The notes under the pieces were generated by a model. The model worked only from the letters and a program-made list of their open reading frames with translations, made no database searches and had not been told where the DNA came from. Below are positions 33,007 through 42,443 of a stretch of 64,000 nt of DNA, in pieces. Source of the stretch: Dehalococcoidia bacterium (GTDB lineage Bacteria > Chloroflexota > Dehalococcoidia > Lucifugimonadales > Lucifugimonadaceae); NCBI GenBank assembly GCA_014239735.1, contig JAAZYI010000024.1, positions 147,158 to 211,157 on the forward strand. The letters are read 5' to 3'. Numbering within the stretch: position 1 is the stretch's first letter; the number at the start of each line of letters is the position of its first letter. The position numbers were made by a program, and so were the translations under genes.

Positions 33007-33656
33007 AAAATATCTTAGCAATAGACACATCTACAAAAAATGTATCCGTATCCATATTTTCAGAAGATAACATAATGTATGAAAAATGTTGGGTTTCAAA
33101 AAATAATCACAGTATTGAATTAATAGATTCAATTAATAAAGGATTTTCTAAGACCCATTTGTCTCACCATGACCTTGATTGTATTGCGGTTGCTATAGGT
33201 CCGGGCGGCTTTAGCTCTATAAGAGTAGGGGTAAGTATGTCGCTAGGACTTGCAAAAGCCAATAAGATTAAAACTTTAGGGATACCTACATTTGAAATTG
33301 AGTTAGAAAATTATAGAGATTCAAATTACAAAGATAACTTAGTATCTCTAGTGCCAGCCGGATTTGATGCTTACTGCTGGAAAGATATCAAGAACATAGA
33401 GAATAAAAATCCAGATGGAATCGTAAATGTAAATGATATCGATAAAACTTTTGATAAGAATACATTTTTTTGCGGAGAAAATTTATCAACAATTTTTGAA
33501 AAAATTTCTAGTTTCAAATATGCTGATCGAAGTCACAGGGAGCCTAAAGATATTTTAAAATTAATAAAAAGGTTAAAGTCAGAAAATGATTTAAAAAAAT
33601 ATTCTGATTTAACTCCAATTTATTCAAGGTCACCAAATATAACAAAGAAAAAGTAG
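33003..33656 (+). CDS. tsaB: TsaB subunit of the t6A37 tRNA modification complex
   Basis: 217 residues with the actin-like fold motifs of TsaB: ILAIDTSTKNVSVSIF at the start and AIGPGGFSSIRVGVSMSLGLA. TsaB is the non-catalytic partner of TsaD. The C-terminal part (RSHREPKDILKLIKRLK) is weakly conserved, as is usual. It is coupled to tsaE by ATGA and followed by ndk after 8 bases. Confidence 0.92.
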   Translation: MKNILAIDTSTKNVSVSIFSEDNIMYEKCWVSKNNHSIELIDSINKGFSKTHLSHHDLDCIAVAIGPGGFSSIRVGVSMSLGLAKANKIKTLGIPTFEIELENYRDSNYKDNLVSLVPAGFDAYCWKDIKNIENKNPDGIVNVNDIDKTFDKNTFFCGENLSTIFEKISSFKYADRSHREPKDILKLIKRLKSENDLKKYSDLTPIYSRSPNITKKK

Positions 33657-33664
33657 GAGAAATA

Positions 33665-34117
33665 ATGGGAACTGAATCAACTTTAGTTTTAGTAAAGCCT
33701 GATGGAGTCAATCGAGGTGTAGTAGGAGATGTAATTTCTAGGCTTGAATCAACTGGTCTAAAAATTTCTGGCCTAAAGCTCATTCAAATAGACAATGATC
33801 TGGCAGGGAAACATTACCAAGAACACAAAGAAAAGCCTTTTTTTGGTAGCCTAATAGAATTCATTACCTCATCTCCAGTAGTAGCAATGGTAATCTCTGG
33901 GCCAGATGCAATTCAAAAAACAAGAACTATAATGGGATCCACAAACCCATTAGAATCTGCACCAGGAACAATAAGAGGTGATTTTGGCCTGACCGTTGAA
34001 AAAAATATTATTCATGGGTCTGCAAATAGTGAAGATGCCGAAAGAGAAATAGCGCTTTATTTTAATGATGATGAAATAATTAGATACACAAGATCTATAG
34101 ATAATTGGATTGAATAA
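33665..34117 (+). CDS. ndk: Nucleoside-diphosphate kinase
   Basis: 150 residues, the full length of bacterial Ndk, with TLVLVKPDGVNRGVVGDVI at the start and the active-site His (about residue 118) in IIHGSANSEDAEREI. It transfers phosphate between nucleoside tri- and diphosphates through a phospho-His. An AGGAG lies before the ATG. It ends the thiL operon and converges on rsfS. Confidence 0.96.
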   Translation: MGTESTLVLVKPDGVNRGVVGDVISRLESTGLKISGLKLIQIDNDLAGKHYQEHKEKPFFGSLIEFITSSPVVAMVISGPDAIQKTRTIMGSTNPLESAPGTIRGDFGLTVEKNIIHGSANSEDAEREIALYFNDDEIIRYTRSIDNWIE

Positions 34118-34119
34118 TT

Positions 34120-34476
34120 TTATTGGAGCCTAATAATTTCTTTTGCGCTAGACCATAAATCTTCTAAGTCGTAATTTTCTCTACTTCTTTTTGAGAGAAT
34201 ATGAACGCTAAGCCCAAAAAAATCAAGTAATATCCATCCTGTTTTTCCAGTACCTTCTTTATGATGAATTTTTTTGCCGTCTTTTTTCATAGCTCTCATT
34301 ATTTTTTGAGCTAAATTTTCAAGGTGTCTATCTGTTTGGCCTGTTACCAAAATAGAATAGTCAGAAAAAATTGAAATCTCGCTAGTATCTAGCAAAATTA
34401 TCTCTTCTCCTAAGTTTTCTGAAGCTATATCTGCAATTTTTCTTGCATTATTTTCTAATAAGATTGACTTACCCAT
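34120..34476 (-). CDS. rsfS: Ribosomal silencing factor RsfS
   Basis: 118 residues matching RsfS: EIILLDTSEISIFSDYSILVTGQTDRHL holds the family LDxxxxSxxxDYxVIxTG pattern, followed by HHKEGTGKTGWILLDFFGLSVHIL and a final DLEDLWSSA. RsfS binds protein L14 and blocks subunit joining during starvation. It is convergent with ndk and divergent from mnmA. Confidence 0.93.
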   Translation of the reverse strand: MGKSILLENNARKIADIASENLGEEIILLDTSEISIFSDYSILVTGQTDRHLENLAQKIMRAMKKDGKKIHHKEGTGKTGWILLDFFGLSVHILSKRSRENYDLEDLWSSAKEIIRLQ

Positions 34477-34524
34477 ATATATAAATTATAAACCTTTCGT
34501 GTATATTAATTAAGATTGTATAAA

Positions 34525-35661
34525 ATGTCTGACTCAAATAATAATAAAACTGTTGTTGTAGCAATGAGCGGAGGAGTTGACTCTTCTGTTGCTGCTGTAT
34601 TACTCCATAAGCAAGGATTTAATGTTATTGGTGTAACTATGCGCCTATTTCCATATGAAGACAATACGGCTTCTAAGCTGAATAAAAGCTGCTGCTCCCT
34701 AGATGATGTAGAAGATGCGAGATCTGTTTGTAGGCAAATAGGAGCAAAACATTACTTCCTAAACTTTGAAAAGGAATTTAACGAACACGTAATTAATTAT
34801 TTTGTATCTGAATATCAAAAGGGAAGGACTCCTTTTCCATGCTTAGCTTGTAATGACAGACTTAAATTCGATTTCCTCCTTAAAAGAGCTGAATTTCTCA
34901 AAGCTGACTATATTGCAACCGGTCATTACGCAACTATTTTAAAAAATAATGATAAATTTGAGCTCATAAAAGGCGAGGATGAAACTAAAGATCAAAGCTA
35001 CGTTCTCTTTAATTTAAATCAAAAAATTCTAAAAAAACTAAAACTTCCAATTGGAATTTATCCGAAAACAAAAATAAGAGAAATAGCGACAGAATTTGGA
35101 TTAATTAATGCTGATAAGCCTGACTCTCAAGATATATGCTTTATCCCAGATAGAGATTATAAAAAATATATCGATAAAAAAGTTAAGAAAACAGAAGGAA
35201 GTATTATAAATTCTTCTGGAAAGATACTTGGTAAACATGATGGAATTCACAACTTTACTATAGGGCAAAGAAAGGGCTTAGGGATTGAAAGTGATGGAAA
35301 ACCACTTTTTGTAACTAACATATATTCTGATAATAACAATGTTGAAGTAGGCCCCTCTAAAGAACTTATGAAAAACAATGTGCTGATGTCTTCAGTTAAT
35401 TTTATTTCTGGAGAAAAACCATCAGATGATATTAAATTGGAAGCCAAAATTAGGTATAAAAGCTTCCCTGCTTCAGGCAGCCTAGTTCACTTAGAAAATG
35501 GGGATGCAAAATTTATTTTTGATGAGCCTCAAAGAGCAATAACACCTGGGCAAGCCCTAGTCTTCTATAAAGAAAATATGGTGCTGGGGGGAGGATTTAT
35601 AGAATTTGATAAATCTTCTAATCAAAGTATATCAACCCAAGCTGTTAAATTATCATCATAG
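34525..35661 (+). CDS. mnmA: tRNA-specific 2-thiouridylase
   Basis: 378 residues. The ATP pyrophosphatase P-loop VVVAMSGGVDSSVAA comes at the start, the two catalytic cysteines are in FPCLACNDRLKF and SQDICFIPD, and KDQSYVLFNL and TIGQRKGLGI follow. MnmA makes 2-thiouridine at position 34 using sulfur from a cysteine desulfurase; one lies at 40223. The ATG at 34525 is preferred over a TTG at 34516. The last bases overlap the proposed rnhB start (ATAG). Confidence 0.95.
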   Translation: MSDSNNNKTVVVAMSGGVDSSVAAVLLHKQGFNVIGVTMRLFPYEDNTASKLNKSCCSLDDVEDARSVCRQIGAKHYFLNFEKEFNEHVINYFVSEYQKGRTPFPCLACNDRLKFDFLLKRAEFLKADYIATGHYATILKNNDKFELIKGEDETKDQSYVLFNLNQKILKKLKLPIGIYPKTKIREIATEFGLINADKPDSQDICFIPDRDYKKYIDKKVKKTEGSIINSSGKILGKHDGIHNFTIGQRKGLGIESDGKPLFVTNIYSDNNNVEVGPSKELMKNNVLMSSVNFISGEKPSDDIKLEAKIRYKSFPASGSLVHLENGDAKFIFDEPQRAITPGQALVFYKENMVLGGGFIEFDKSSNQSISTQAVKLSS

Positions 35662-36317
35662 AGAATATTAAAAAATATATTTCAACTCTAGAAATTCCTG
35701 ATTTTCCAAATTCTATTATCGAAGAAAAAATTTTAGACAGAGGAATAAATAATATTATCGGGATTGATGAAGTGGGGAGGGGCACAATTGCAGGCCCAGT
35801 GGTTTCAGCATCTGTAAAACTTGATAAAAATTTATTATTGGGTAATCCTGAAAAGTTTAACGACAGCAAAAAATTATCTGGAAAAGAAAGATTAAATAAA
35901 TTTCAAAAAATTATTTATTCAGATTCTATTTTTTCAATTGGAATAGCAACTCATAAAGAAATAGATATTCATGGAATTGTGGAGGCCACAAAGCTATCCA
36001 TGAAAAGATCAGTAAATAAATTAAAAACAAAAATAGATATTATTTTAATAGATGCTATAAATTTAGATATTAAAGAATATAATATTGGCTTTAATAAAGC
36101 TGACGCAATATCAGTTTCAGTTGCTGCCGCATCAATTATTGCAAAAGTTGCCAGAGACCATATGATGTCTAGAATTTATGCTAATTTGTATCCGGATTAT
36201 TATTTTCAAGATAATAAAGGGTATGGATCTAAGGCTCATATTGAATCTATTAATTCTAACGGTATTAGTAAAATACATAGAAAATCTTTTAGTCCTATAA
36301 GCAACATGATGCTATGA
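35658..36317 (+). CDS. rnhB: Ribonuclease HII, with an apparent ATA start codon
   Basis: The protein has the RNase HII core: IIGIDEVGRGTIAGPVV with catalytic Asp37 and Glu38, FNDSKKLSGKERL, ILIDAINL with a further acid, and a DNKGYGSKAH tail motif. It cleaves RNA at ribonucleotide-DNA junctions. The first standard start codon in frame is a GTG (35772) inside GIDEVGRG, after the catalytic residues, so it cannot be the start. Between the in-frame TAA overlapping mnmA and that GTG there is no ATG, GTG, TTG or CTG. The best candidate is ATA at 35658, overlapping the mnmA stop as ATAG and giving MENIKKYIS-like start and 219 residues, the normal length. thiE overlaps its stop. Confidence 0.88.
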   Translation: MENIKKYISTLEIPDFPNSIIEEKILDRGINNIIGIDEVGRGTIAGPVVSASVKLDKNLLLGNPEKFNDSKKLSGKERLNKFQKIIYSDSIFSIGIATHKEIDIHGIVEATKLSMKRSVNKLKTKIDIILIDAINLDIKEYNIGFNKADAISVSVAAASIIAKVARDHMMSRIYANLYPDYYFQDNKGYGSKAHIESINSNGISKIHRKSFSPISNMML

Positions 36318-36943
36318 AAAATTTAGGTTTATATATAATTATTGATCCTAACAATATAGGAAAATCTGATCTATATCGCCTTACAAAAGATATTATAGAT
36401 GCAGGCGTAGATACCATTCAATTAAGGAATAAGACTTCTGATAACAAGGAAGTAATTGGCCAGGCAAATTTAATTAAAAAATTGTGCGACTCTAGCAATA
36501 AAACTTTTATAATAAATGACAGGGTTGATGTGGCTATTCAAACTAAACCAGATGGCATTCATTTAGGCAGGGATGATATGGATGTAAATAAATGCAGAGA
36601 AATATTTGGAAGTAATTTTATAATAGGCAACTCAAATGCAACAACAGAAGAAGCATTAATATCTAGTAAGCTTCATCTTGATTATGTAGCCATAGGAAGT
36701 TTGTTTGAAACAATCACTAAAAAAGATACAATACCTTCGTCAATAAATGTTATAAAAGATCTTAAGGACTCTAAATTTAAATTGCCTATCGTCGGGATAG
36801 GTGGAATAAACAAAGAAAGAGCATATAGCGTACTTGAGTCAGGAGCTGATTCACTATGCATATCGAGTGCTGTAACTTTGGCAAATAACCCTAAAAAGGA
36901 AGTGCTAGATCTAAAAAAAATAATGGAAAAATATGGAAAATAA
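36314..36943 (+). CDS. thiE: Thiamine-phosphate synthase
   Basis: 209 residues, a TIM barrel of the ThiE family: AGVDTIQLRNKTSD, FIINDRVDVAIQTKPDGIHL, RDDMDVNKCREIFG, AIGSLFETITKKDT and PIVGIGGINKERA, the residues that bind the two substrates and the diphosphate. ThiE joins the pyrimidine and thiazole parts of thiamine. The start overlaps the rnhB stop (ATGA) and the stop overlaps the translin-like gene. ThiL, the next enzyme, is 4 kb upstream. Confidence 0.9.
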   Translation: MKNLGLYIIIDPNNIGKSDLYRLTKDIIDAGVDTIQLRNKTSDNKEVIGQANLIKKLCDSSNKTFIINDRVDVAIQTKPDGIHLGRDDMDVNKCREIFGSNFIIGNSNATTEEALISSKLHLDYVAIGSLFETITKKDTIPSSINVIKDLKDSKFKLPIVGIGGINKERAYSVLESGADSLCISSAVTLANNPKKEVLDLKKIMEKYGK

Positions 36944-37580
36944 ATCATTAGCCTCAATAAAAAAAGTTACTAAATCAAGTAATTTAATGTTCAAAAAAAT
37001 TCATGAATCTAGAGAAATAGGATTAAAAATATCTAGAGAGATAATTGGTATTTCATCTAGGTCTATAAGAGCAGCTCACAGAGGGGAATATAAAGAGTCA
37101 CAAAAATTAATTGATGAAGGCATGAAAAAATTAAAATCTGTAAAACCAAAAATAATTAAACATGCTTCAGATATGAATTCCACTTTTATGTTAGATGGGG
37201 AGAAGGAACTATGCGAGGCTATATTTTTCATATCTTTTACATCAAATAAATCTATACCTTCTAAATATATTGATAGCTTTTCTCCTAGCTCTTTACTGAA
37301 AGGTATGGCTGAAGCAGCAAGTGAATTGAGAAGGTCAGCTTTAGATAGGATAAGAGACAATGAAGTTTTAGAATCAGAAAAATATTTAGAACTAATGAAT
37401 GAAGTTGTGGATGTTTTAGAATCAGTTGATTTTCCTGAAGGTGTAACAGCAGGTTTAAGAAGAACAACAGATCAATTAAGAAGTGTGGTGGAAAGAACAC
37501 GGGGAGACATTACAATTGCTTTAGAAAGAAAAGAACTAGAAAGAAGTATTAATTCTTTGAAGGAAGAATTAAATAAATAA
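36933..37580 (+). CDS. Translin-family RNA/DNA-binding protein
   Basis: 215 residues, almost wholly helical, matching the translin family: REIIGISSRSIRAAHRGEYKE early, GMAEAASELRRSALD in the middle, and FPEGVTAGLRRTTDQLRSVVERTRGDIT near the end, the segment that includes the nucleic-acid binding and catalytic-like acidic residues of TRAX/translin. Translin proteins bind RNA and single-stranded DNA as ring-shaped oligomers, and TRAX-like members have endoribonuclease activity. The gene overlaps thiE by 11 bases and is followed by hppA after 15 bases. Confidence 0.85.
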   Translation: MENKSLASIKKVTKSSNLMFKKIHESREIGLKISREIIGISSRSIRAAHRGEYKESQKLIDEGMKKLKSVKPKIIKHASDMNSTFMLDGEKELCEAIFFISFTSNKSIPSKYIDSFSPSSLLKGMAEAASELRRSALDRIRDNEVLESEKYLELMNEVVDVLESVDFPEGVTAGLRRTTDQLRSVVERTRGDITIALERKELERSINSLKEELNK

Positions 37581-37595
37581 AAGCGAGGAAAAATC

Positions 37596-39680
37596 ATGGA
37601 TAATTTAGTTTTAATTGTATTAATATCAGCTGGAATCGCATTGCTGTCAGCTGTTTATTTTTTCTGGAGTGTTGTTAAAAGAAAAGTAGAAAATAAAGAA
37701 CTTTCTGAAATAGCTGGCCTTATTCAAGAAGGCTCTTATGCTTTTCTTAAGAAGGAGTATACAATTCTTTCATTTTTTGTAGTCATTATGTTTGTAATTC
37801 TTTGGCTTGTAGTTGACCTTGATCTATTTAATAAATTCGATACAAACCGTGCTCTATGGCAGCCATGGACAGCTATCTCTTATTTAGCTGGCGCAATAGG
37901 CTCTTCAATAGCAGGATTAGTAGGCATGAATGTTGCTGTGAGAGGAAATTCTAGAACCGCTGAAGCTGCTGAAAGTGGTCTTAATCAAGCTTTAAGAGTT
38001 GCATTTAATACCGGGAGCGTAATGGGTCTTACAGTAGTAGGAGTTGGTCTGTTAGGAGTAACCTTATTATGGGTCATTTTTGACCAGATTGCTGGAACCG
38101 CATCTGCCACAAGTATAATTGCTGGTTTTGGTTTTGGTGCCTCGTCTATAGCATTATTTGCAAGAGTTGGGGGAGGAATATACACAAAAGCTGCTGACGT
38201 AGGTGCTGACCTAGTTGGAAAAGTGGAAGCAGGAATTCCTGAAGACGACCCTAGAAACCCGGCTACTATAGCAGATAATGTTGGTGATAATGTTGGTGAT
38301 GTGGCAGGTATGGGTGCTGATTTATTTGAATCGTATGCTGGATCATTAATTGCAACAATATCTTTAGCTATATTAGTTGGCGTGGATAATGTATCTACTG
38401 CCTCTCTAGTAATGCTACCTTTAGTTATTAGCGCAATTGGAATTATAGCTTCAATTATTGGTACATTTTTAGTTAGAACCAAACCTGATGCATCAATGAA
38501 TTCATTATTGTGGTCATTTAGAATAGGTATTTTTGGGGCCGCTATTCTTGCTTTGGTAGGAATTTATTTTGCAAACTCCTTCTTGTTTGATACAGCGCTA
38601 CCAATTGAATTATTTTTTGTTGTCTTAACTGGACTTGCTGTAGGACAAGTTATAGGAACAGCAACGGAGTATTTTACTTCTTATGAATACTTTCCTGTTA
38701 AGTGGATATCAAAACAATCCCTAACAGGTCATCCATCAAATATTATTGCAGGAATCTCTGTAGGGCTATACAGCACAGCTATACCAGCCTTATCTATTGT
38801 AGTCGGAATATTGATTGCATTTAATCTTGCTGGACTCTATGGAGTTGGATTAGCAGCAGTAGGAATGCTCTCCACATTAGGAATAACTTTATCTACTGAT
38901 GCCTATGGACCAGTTGCTGATAACGCAGGAGGGCTAGCAGAACAAGCTGGCTTAAAACCTGAAGTAAGGGAAAGAACTGACGCACTTGATGCTTTAGGGA
39001 ACACAACTGCTGCTACAGGAAAAGGGTTTGCAATTGGGTCTGCAATTTTGACCGCATTAGCACTTTTAGCTGCATACGGACAAGTAACAGGCTTAACCGA
39101 TGCTGCAGGCGTTACCACTATAAATATTATGGACCCAAAAGTTTTAAGTGGGGTTCTTATAGGCGCATTACTACCTTTCTTATTTTCTGGAATGACAATG
39201 CAGGCAGTAGGAACTGCAGCTGGAGCAATGATTGAAGAAGTCAGGAGGCAATTCAGAGAAATAAAAGGCCTAAAAGAAGGCAAAAAGGGAGTAAAACCTG
39301 ATGCAGCGAGAGCAGTTGCAATTAGTACTGCCGGATCTCTAAAAGCTATGGTATTGCCTAGTATTTTGGCAATTATTTCTCCTATACTTGTTGGGCTTAT
39401 CTTAAAGGCTGAGGCTCTTGGAGGAATGTTAGCCGGATCAATAGTCTCAGGATTCCTTCTAGCTATTTTTATGGCAAATTCTGGAGGTGCTTGGGATAAT
39501 GCAAAAAAATATGTTGAATTAGGAAATCATGGAGGAAAAGGTTCAGGCGCCCATAAAGCAGCTGTAACAGGAGATACAGTTGGAGATCCTTTCAAGGACA
39601 CCTCTGGACCATCTATAAATATATTACTTAAATTAATGACGATAGTGGCTTTAGTGTTTGGACCACTCTTTATAGGATAA
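37596..39680 (+). CDS. hppA: Membrane-bound K+-dependent-type pyrophosphatase
   Basis: 694 residues, about 16 membrane spans. The catalytic loop reads [20 protein letters not shown] followed by [19 protein letters not shown], and the second acidic motif DNAGGLAEQ is present. [10 protein letters not shown] (about 468-477) has Ala where K+-independent enzymes have Lys, which predicts the K+-stimulated type. The enzyme splits pyrophosphate and pumps H+ or Na+; which ion cannot be read with certainty here. A GAGG site precedes the ATG. It ends the mnmA operon. Confidence 0.95.
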   Translation: MDNLVLIVLISAGIALLSAVYFFWSVVKRKVENKELSEIAGLIQEGSYAFLKKEYTILSFFVVIMFVILWLVVDLDLFNKFDTNRALWQPWTAISYLAGAIGSSIAGLVGMNVAVRGNSRTAEAAESGLNQALRVAFNTGSVMGLTVVGVGLLGVTLLWVIFDQIAGTASATSIIAGFGFGASSIALFARVGGGIYTKAADVGADLVGKVEAGIPEDDPRNPATIADNVGDNVGDVAGMGADLFESYAGSLIATISLAILVGVDNVSTASLVMLPLVISAIGIIASIIGTFLVRTKPDASMNSLLWSFRIGIFGAAILALVGIYFANSFLFDTALPIELFFVVLTGLAVGQVIGTATEYFTSYEYFPVKWISKQSLTGHPSNIIAGISVGLYSTAIPALSIVVGILIAFNLAGLYGVGLAAVGMLSTLGITLSTDAYGPVADNAGGLAEQAGLKPEVRERTDALDALGNTTAATGKGFAIGSAILTALALLAAYGQVTGLTDAAGVTTINIMDPKVLSGVLIGALLPFLFSGMTMQAVGTAAGAMIEEVRRQFREIKGLKEGKKGVKPDAARAVAISTAGSLKAMVLPSILAIISPILVGLILKAEALGGMLAGSIVSGFLLAIFMANSGGAWDNAKKYVELGNHGGKGSGAHKAAVTGDTVGDPFKDTSGPSINILLKLMTIVALVFGPLFIG

Positions 39681-39686
39681 TATTTT

Positions 39687-40220
39687 TTAATCGAAAGAAA
39701 TTAGGACTCTGTCTGATGCAATCCAAGCAAATTTATCTGGCTTAAATGTATCTTTGACTATAAATAATAAGAAGCCTTCTGCTCTTTCCATGTTATTTAA
39801 AGTAAAAGAACCCCAAATAGGATAAGACGAATCTTTATTATTTTTCATGTTATCTTTGCTAATTGAAGATGGATCTATAGGCATATAAGTAAATCCATCT
39901 TTTGATATAAACTCACTAGAATTTTCATCAGAAACTATTCTTATTTCAGATGAGGCTGCATTTGTTATTTCAATATTTAGTATTGCTAAACTTTTTCCTT
40001 CTGGAGCACTCAATAGTTTTTGTGAATTATCTAAATCTAAATACCTGTACTCATCAACAATTAAAGGTTCGTATGATTTGATATATAAAGTTCTTCCAGA
40101 TACATATAACGGATCATAATCTTCAAATGGGTTAAATATTAACAATGAAGTAATTACAACAGAGAACAATACTGAAATAATTGCTATTAGCGCTAACGAT
40201 CTATTTGAAAATGAACTCAT
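39687..40220 (-). CDS. Membrane-anchored protein, DUF4352-like
   Basis: 177 residues: one N-terminal span (about 8-28) and an extracytoplasmic beta-rich domain with [30 protein letters not shown] and GFLLFIVKD. The pattern of a conserved FxxVxxxxxN-like strand followed by a polar loop is typical of DUF4352 Ig-like domains. Function is unknown. It sits 2 bases downstream of the cysteine desulfurase gene on the same strand and converges on hppA. Confidence 0.6.
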   Translation of the reverse strand: MSSFSNRSLALIAIISVLFSVVITSLLIFNPFEDYDPLYVSGRTLYIKSYEPLIVDEYRYLDLDNSQKLLSAPEGKSLAILNIEITNAASSEIRIVSDENSSEFISKDGFTYMPIDPSSISKDNMKNNKDSSYPIWGSFTLNNMERAEGFLLFIVKDTFKPDKFAWIASDRVLISFD

Positions 40221-40222
40221 GG

Positions 40223-41407
40223 CTATGTTTGAGCTAATATAGATAGTTCAGATAAAACACTTTCTAATGAATTAATTAAAAATTCTACTTCTTCAGAAGT
40301 ATTTTCATAAGAAAAGCTAAATCTTATAGATCCAATAGCTAGCTTAGGGTCAATCCCCATGCTAACCAAGACATGAGAAGGTTCTAAAGAAGCGGAGCTA
40401 CATGCACTACCACTTGAAGCAAAAATTCCTGCCATATCTAAACCAATAAGTATGGGTTCACCCTCAAAACCTTTGAAACAAACGTTTAAAATATTAGATA
40501 GAGCATTTTCATTTGGAGTAATAATAGTATGTTCGTATTTTAAATTTTTTAATTTCAACTTTAGTTCTTCAGTTAATTTTTTACAGTGAACATTAAAATT
40601 ATTTTTTTCTTCGTTGGCAAGATTAAGAGCTTTAGAAAAACCAACAATCCCAGGAACATTTTCAGTTCCCGATCTTCTCTGGCGTTCTTGACCTCCTCCA
40701 AGAATTATTGGAGTAATAGGTATTCCTCTTTTTATATATAAACAACCAACACCTTTAGGGCCTTTAATTTTGTGGCCCGAAAGACTCATTAAGTCTACCC
40801 CTAATTCGCTTACATCTAAATCCAATTTTCCAGCAGCCTGAACTGCATCAGTATGGATATAAATTTCTTTTTGGAAAGATTTAGATTTATTTCTAACAAT
40901 TTCACTTATTTTAGATAAATTTTGAATTGATCCTGTTTCATTATTAGCTAACATAATTGAAACTAGAGAAGTATTGCTATTTATTTTGGACTCTAGTTCT
41001 TCTAAATTAATAAATCCATCTTTATCAACATTTAAATAAGAAACTTCAAAACCAGTCGACTCAAGCTCTTCCATAGCGTGAATTACAGCATGGTGCTCAA
41101 TCTTAGTTGTTATCAAGTGATTACCAGTATCTATTAACGCTTTTGCAACTCCTATAATAGCCATATTATCCGATTCAGTTCCACCACTAGTAAATATTAT
41201 TTCGCTAGGTTTGCAATTTAGTATCTTTGCCACATTTTCTCTAGATTCGTCTACAGCATCTCTTGCAACCTGTGCAATACTATAAAGACTAGAAGGATTG
41301 CCATAATTTTCAGAAAAATATGGAATCATTTCATCTAAAACCTCTTTGCTCATAGAAGTGGTTGCAGCGTTATCTATATATATCTCTTTTGGTGAATCTA
41401 ATGTCAT
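40223..41407 (-). CDS. Cysteine desulfurase (NifS/IscS type)
   Basis: 394 residues with YIDNAATTSMSKEVLDEM, YGNPSS, FTSGGTESDNMAI, HAVIHAMEEL, VSIMLANNETGSIQ, SLSGHKIKGPKGVGCLY (PLP lysine) and SSGSACSSASLEPSHVL, where the mobile loop Cys carries the persulfide. It takes sulfur from cysteine for Fe-S clusters and tRNA thiolation (MnmA). The ATG at 41407 is preferred over 41437. No IscU or SufU gene is adjacent. A symmetric AACAAT/ATTGTT array lies just upstream. Confidence 0.93.
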   Translation of the reverse strand: MTLDSPKEIYIDNAATTSMSKEVLDEMIPYFSENYGNPSSLYSIAQVARDAVDESRENVAKILNCKPSEIIFTSGGTESDNMAIIGVAKALIDTGNHLITTKIEHHAVIHAMEELESTGFEVSYLNVDKDGFINLEELESKINSNTSLVSIMLANNETGSIQNLSKISEIVRNKSKSFQKEIYIHTDAVQAAGKLDLDVSELGVDLMSLSGHKIKGPKGVGCLYIKRGIPITPIILGGGQERQRRSGTENVPGIVGFSKALNLANEEKNNFNVHCKKLTEELKLKLKNLKYEHTIITPNENALSNILNVCFKGFEGEPILIGLDMAGIFASSGSACSSASLEPSHVLVSMGIDPKLAIGSIRFSFSYENTSEEVEFLINSLESVLSELSILAQT

Positions 41408-41427
41408 AATTAAGGTTATTTTATCAA

Positions 41428-41457
41428 AACAATACAACTATTGTTGAATATAACAAT
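41428..41457. promoter_or_regulatory. Three alternating AACAAT/ATTGTT half-sites, candidate operator
   Basis: AACAAT (41428-41433), ATTGTT (41440-41445) and AACAAT (41452-41457) follow each other at an exact 12-base period, giving two overlapping inverted repeats with 6-base gaps. The array lies between the divergent cysteine desulfurase and ABC transporter genes and could bind a dimeric regulator. No regulator gene is adjacent. Confidence 0.4.
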
Positions 41458-41510
41458 TTAATTGGCTATCATTTCCATTTAGTAGTTCAGCACACACAAT
41501 ATTAATTAAA

Positions 41511-42443
41511 ATGATAAAGATTTCAAATATGTCTAAATATTACGGAGATTATCCTGCTGTATTAGACGTTTCATTTTCTATAGAAAAAGGTGAAACAGTT
41601 GGATTACTTGGACCAAATGGTGCAGGCAAATCTACTACCATGAAGGTTATGACAGGATACACTCCTCCAACAAGTGGAAAAGTATCTATTGGAGGCTATG
41701 ATATTGTTGATAAATCCTTTGAGGCAAGAAAACAAATTGGATATCTGCCAGAAAATGTCCCCTTATATCTAGATATGACGGTAAAGGAATATTTACATTT
41801 TATGGCTTCCATAAGAGGAATGAAGGACGGAATCTCAAAAAGAGCTGATGAAGTAATTGATATAACAGGCCTAGAAACTTATAGGGATGTCATAATTGGA
41901 AAACTTTCAAAAGGATACAGGCAAAGGACTGGAATAGCTCAATCTATAATTCATAAACCTAAAATTTTAATCATGGATGAGCCAACAATTGGAATAGATC
42001 CAGTGCAGGTTGTAGAAACAAGAAAGTTGATTCAAAGCCTTGGAGGAGAGCACACACTGATACTTAGTTCCCATATTCTTCCAGAAGTAACAACTATATG
42101 TAAAAGGGTATTAGTTATTCATGATGGAAAAATTGTTGCTGATGACACCCCAAATAATCTATCTAAGAGGCTTCAATCTACTCAGGTATGCGAAGTTTCT
42201 ATCACAGAAAATAATGATGTTAATTTTATTAAACTACTTAGAGGAGAGAGTTATGTTGTAGATGTAAGAAGTAAATTTGATAATAATAGCGAATATAAAG
42301 ATTATATTATCGAAACATCTTCAAATGCTGGAGTAGAAGAAAAGATTGCAAAGTTAATAGTAGACAATGGTATTGGGCTCCATAAATTAAATTCTTTACC
42401 TTTAACTCTTGAAGAAATATTTTTACAACTAACATCAGAATAA
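41511..42443 (+). CDS. ABC transporter ATPase, GldA-like
   Basis: 310 residues with Walker A GPNGAGKST (34-42), the signature LSKGYRQRTGIAQ, Walker B ILIMDEPTIGIDP and a switch His in ILSSHILPE. The C-terminal extension (TQVCEVSITENN and so on) is typical of ABC-2 export ATPases. It directly precedes an ABC-2 permease, a GldG-like protein and a DUF4340 protein, the set seen in gliding-type (Gld) ABC clusters, although no other gliding gene is in the window. Confidence 0.9.
   Translation: MIKISNMSKYYGDYPAVLDVSFSIEKGETVGLLGPNGAGKSTTMKVMTGYTPPTSGKVSIGGYDIVDKSFEARKQIGYLPENVPLYLDMTVKEYLHFMASIRGMKDGISKRADEVIDITGLETYRDVIIGKLSKGYRQRTGIAQSIIHKPKILIMDEPTIGIDPVQVVETRKLIQSLGGEHTLILSSHILPEVTTICKRVLVIHDGKIVADDTPNNLSKRLQSTQVCEVSITENNDVNFIKLLRGESYVVDVRSKFDNNSEYKDYIIETSSNAGVEEKIAKLIVDNGIGLHKLNSLPLTLEEIFLQLTSE

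Noticed and set aside
35772..36317. rnhB starting at the GTG at 35772
   Set aside because: It would remove GIDE with the catalytic Asp and Glu of RNase HII, which are conserved in all active members.
37985..38482. Long open frame on the minus strand inside hppA
   Set aside because: It is the antisense shadow of a strongly conserved gene and has no family pattern of its own.
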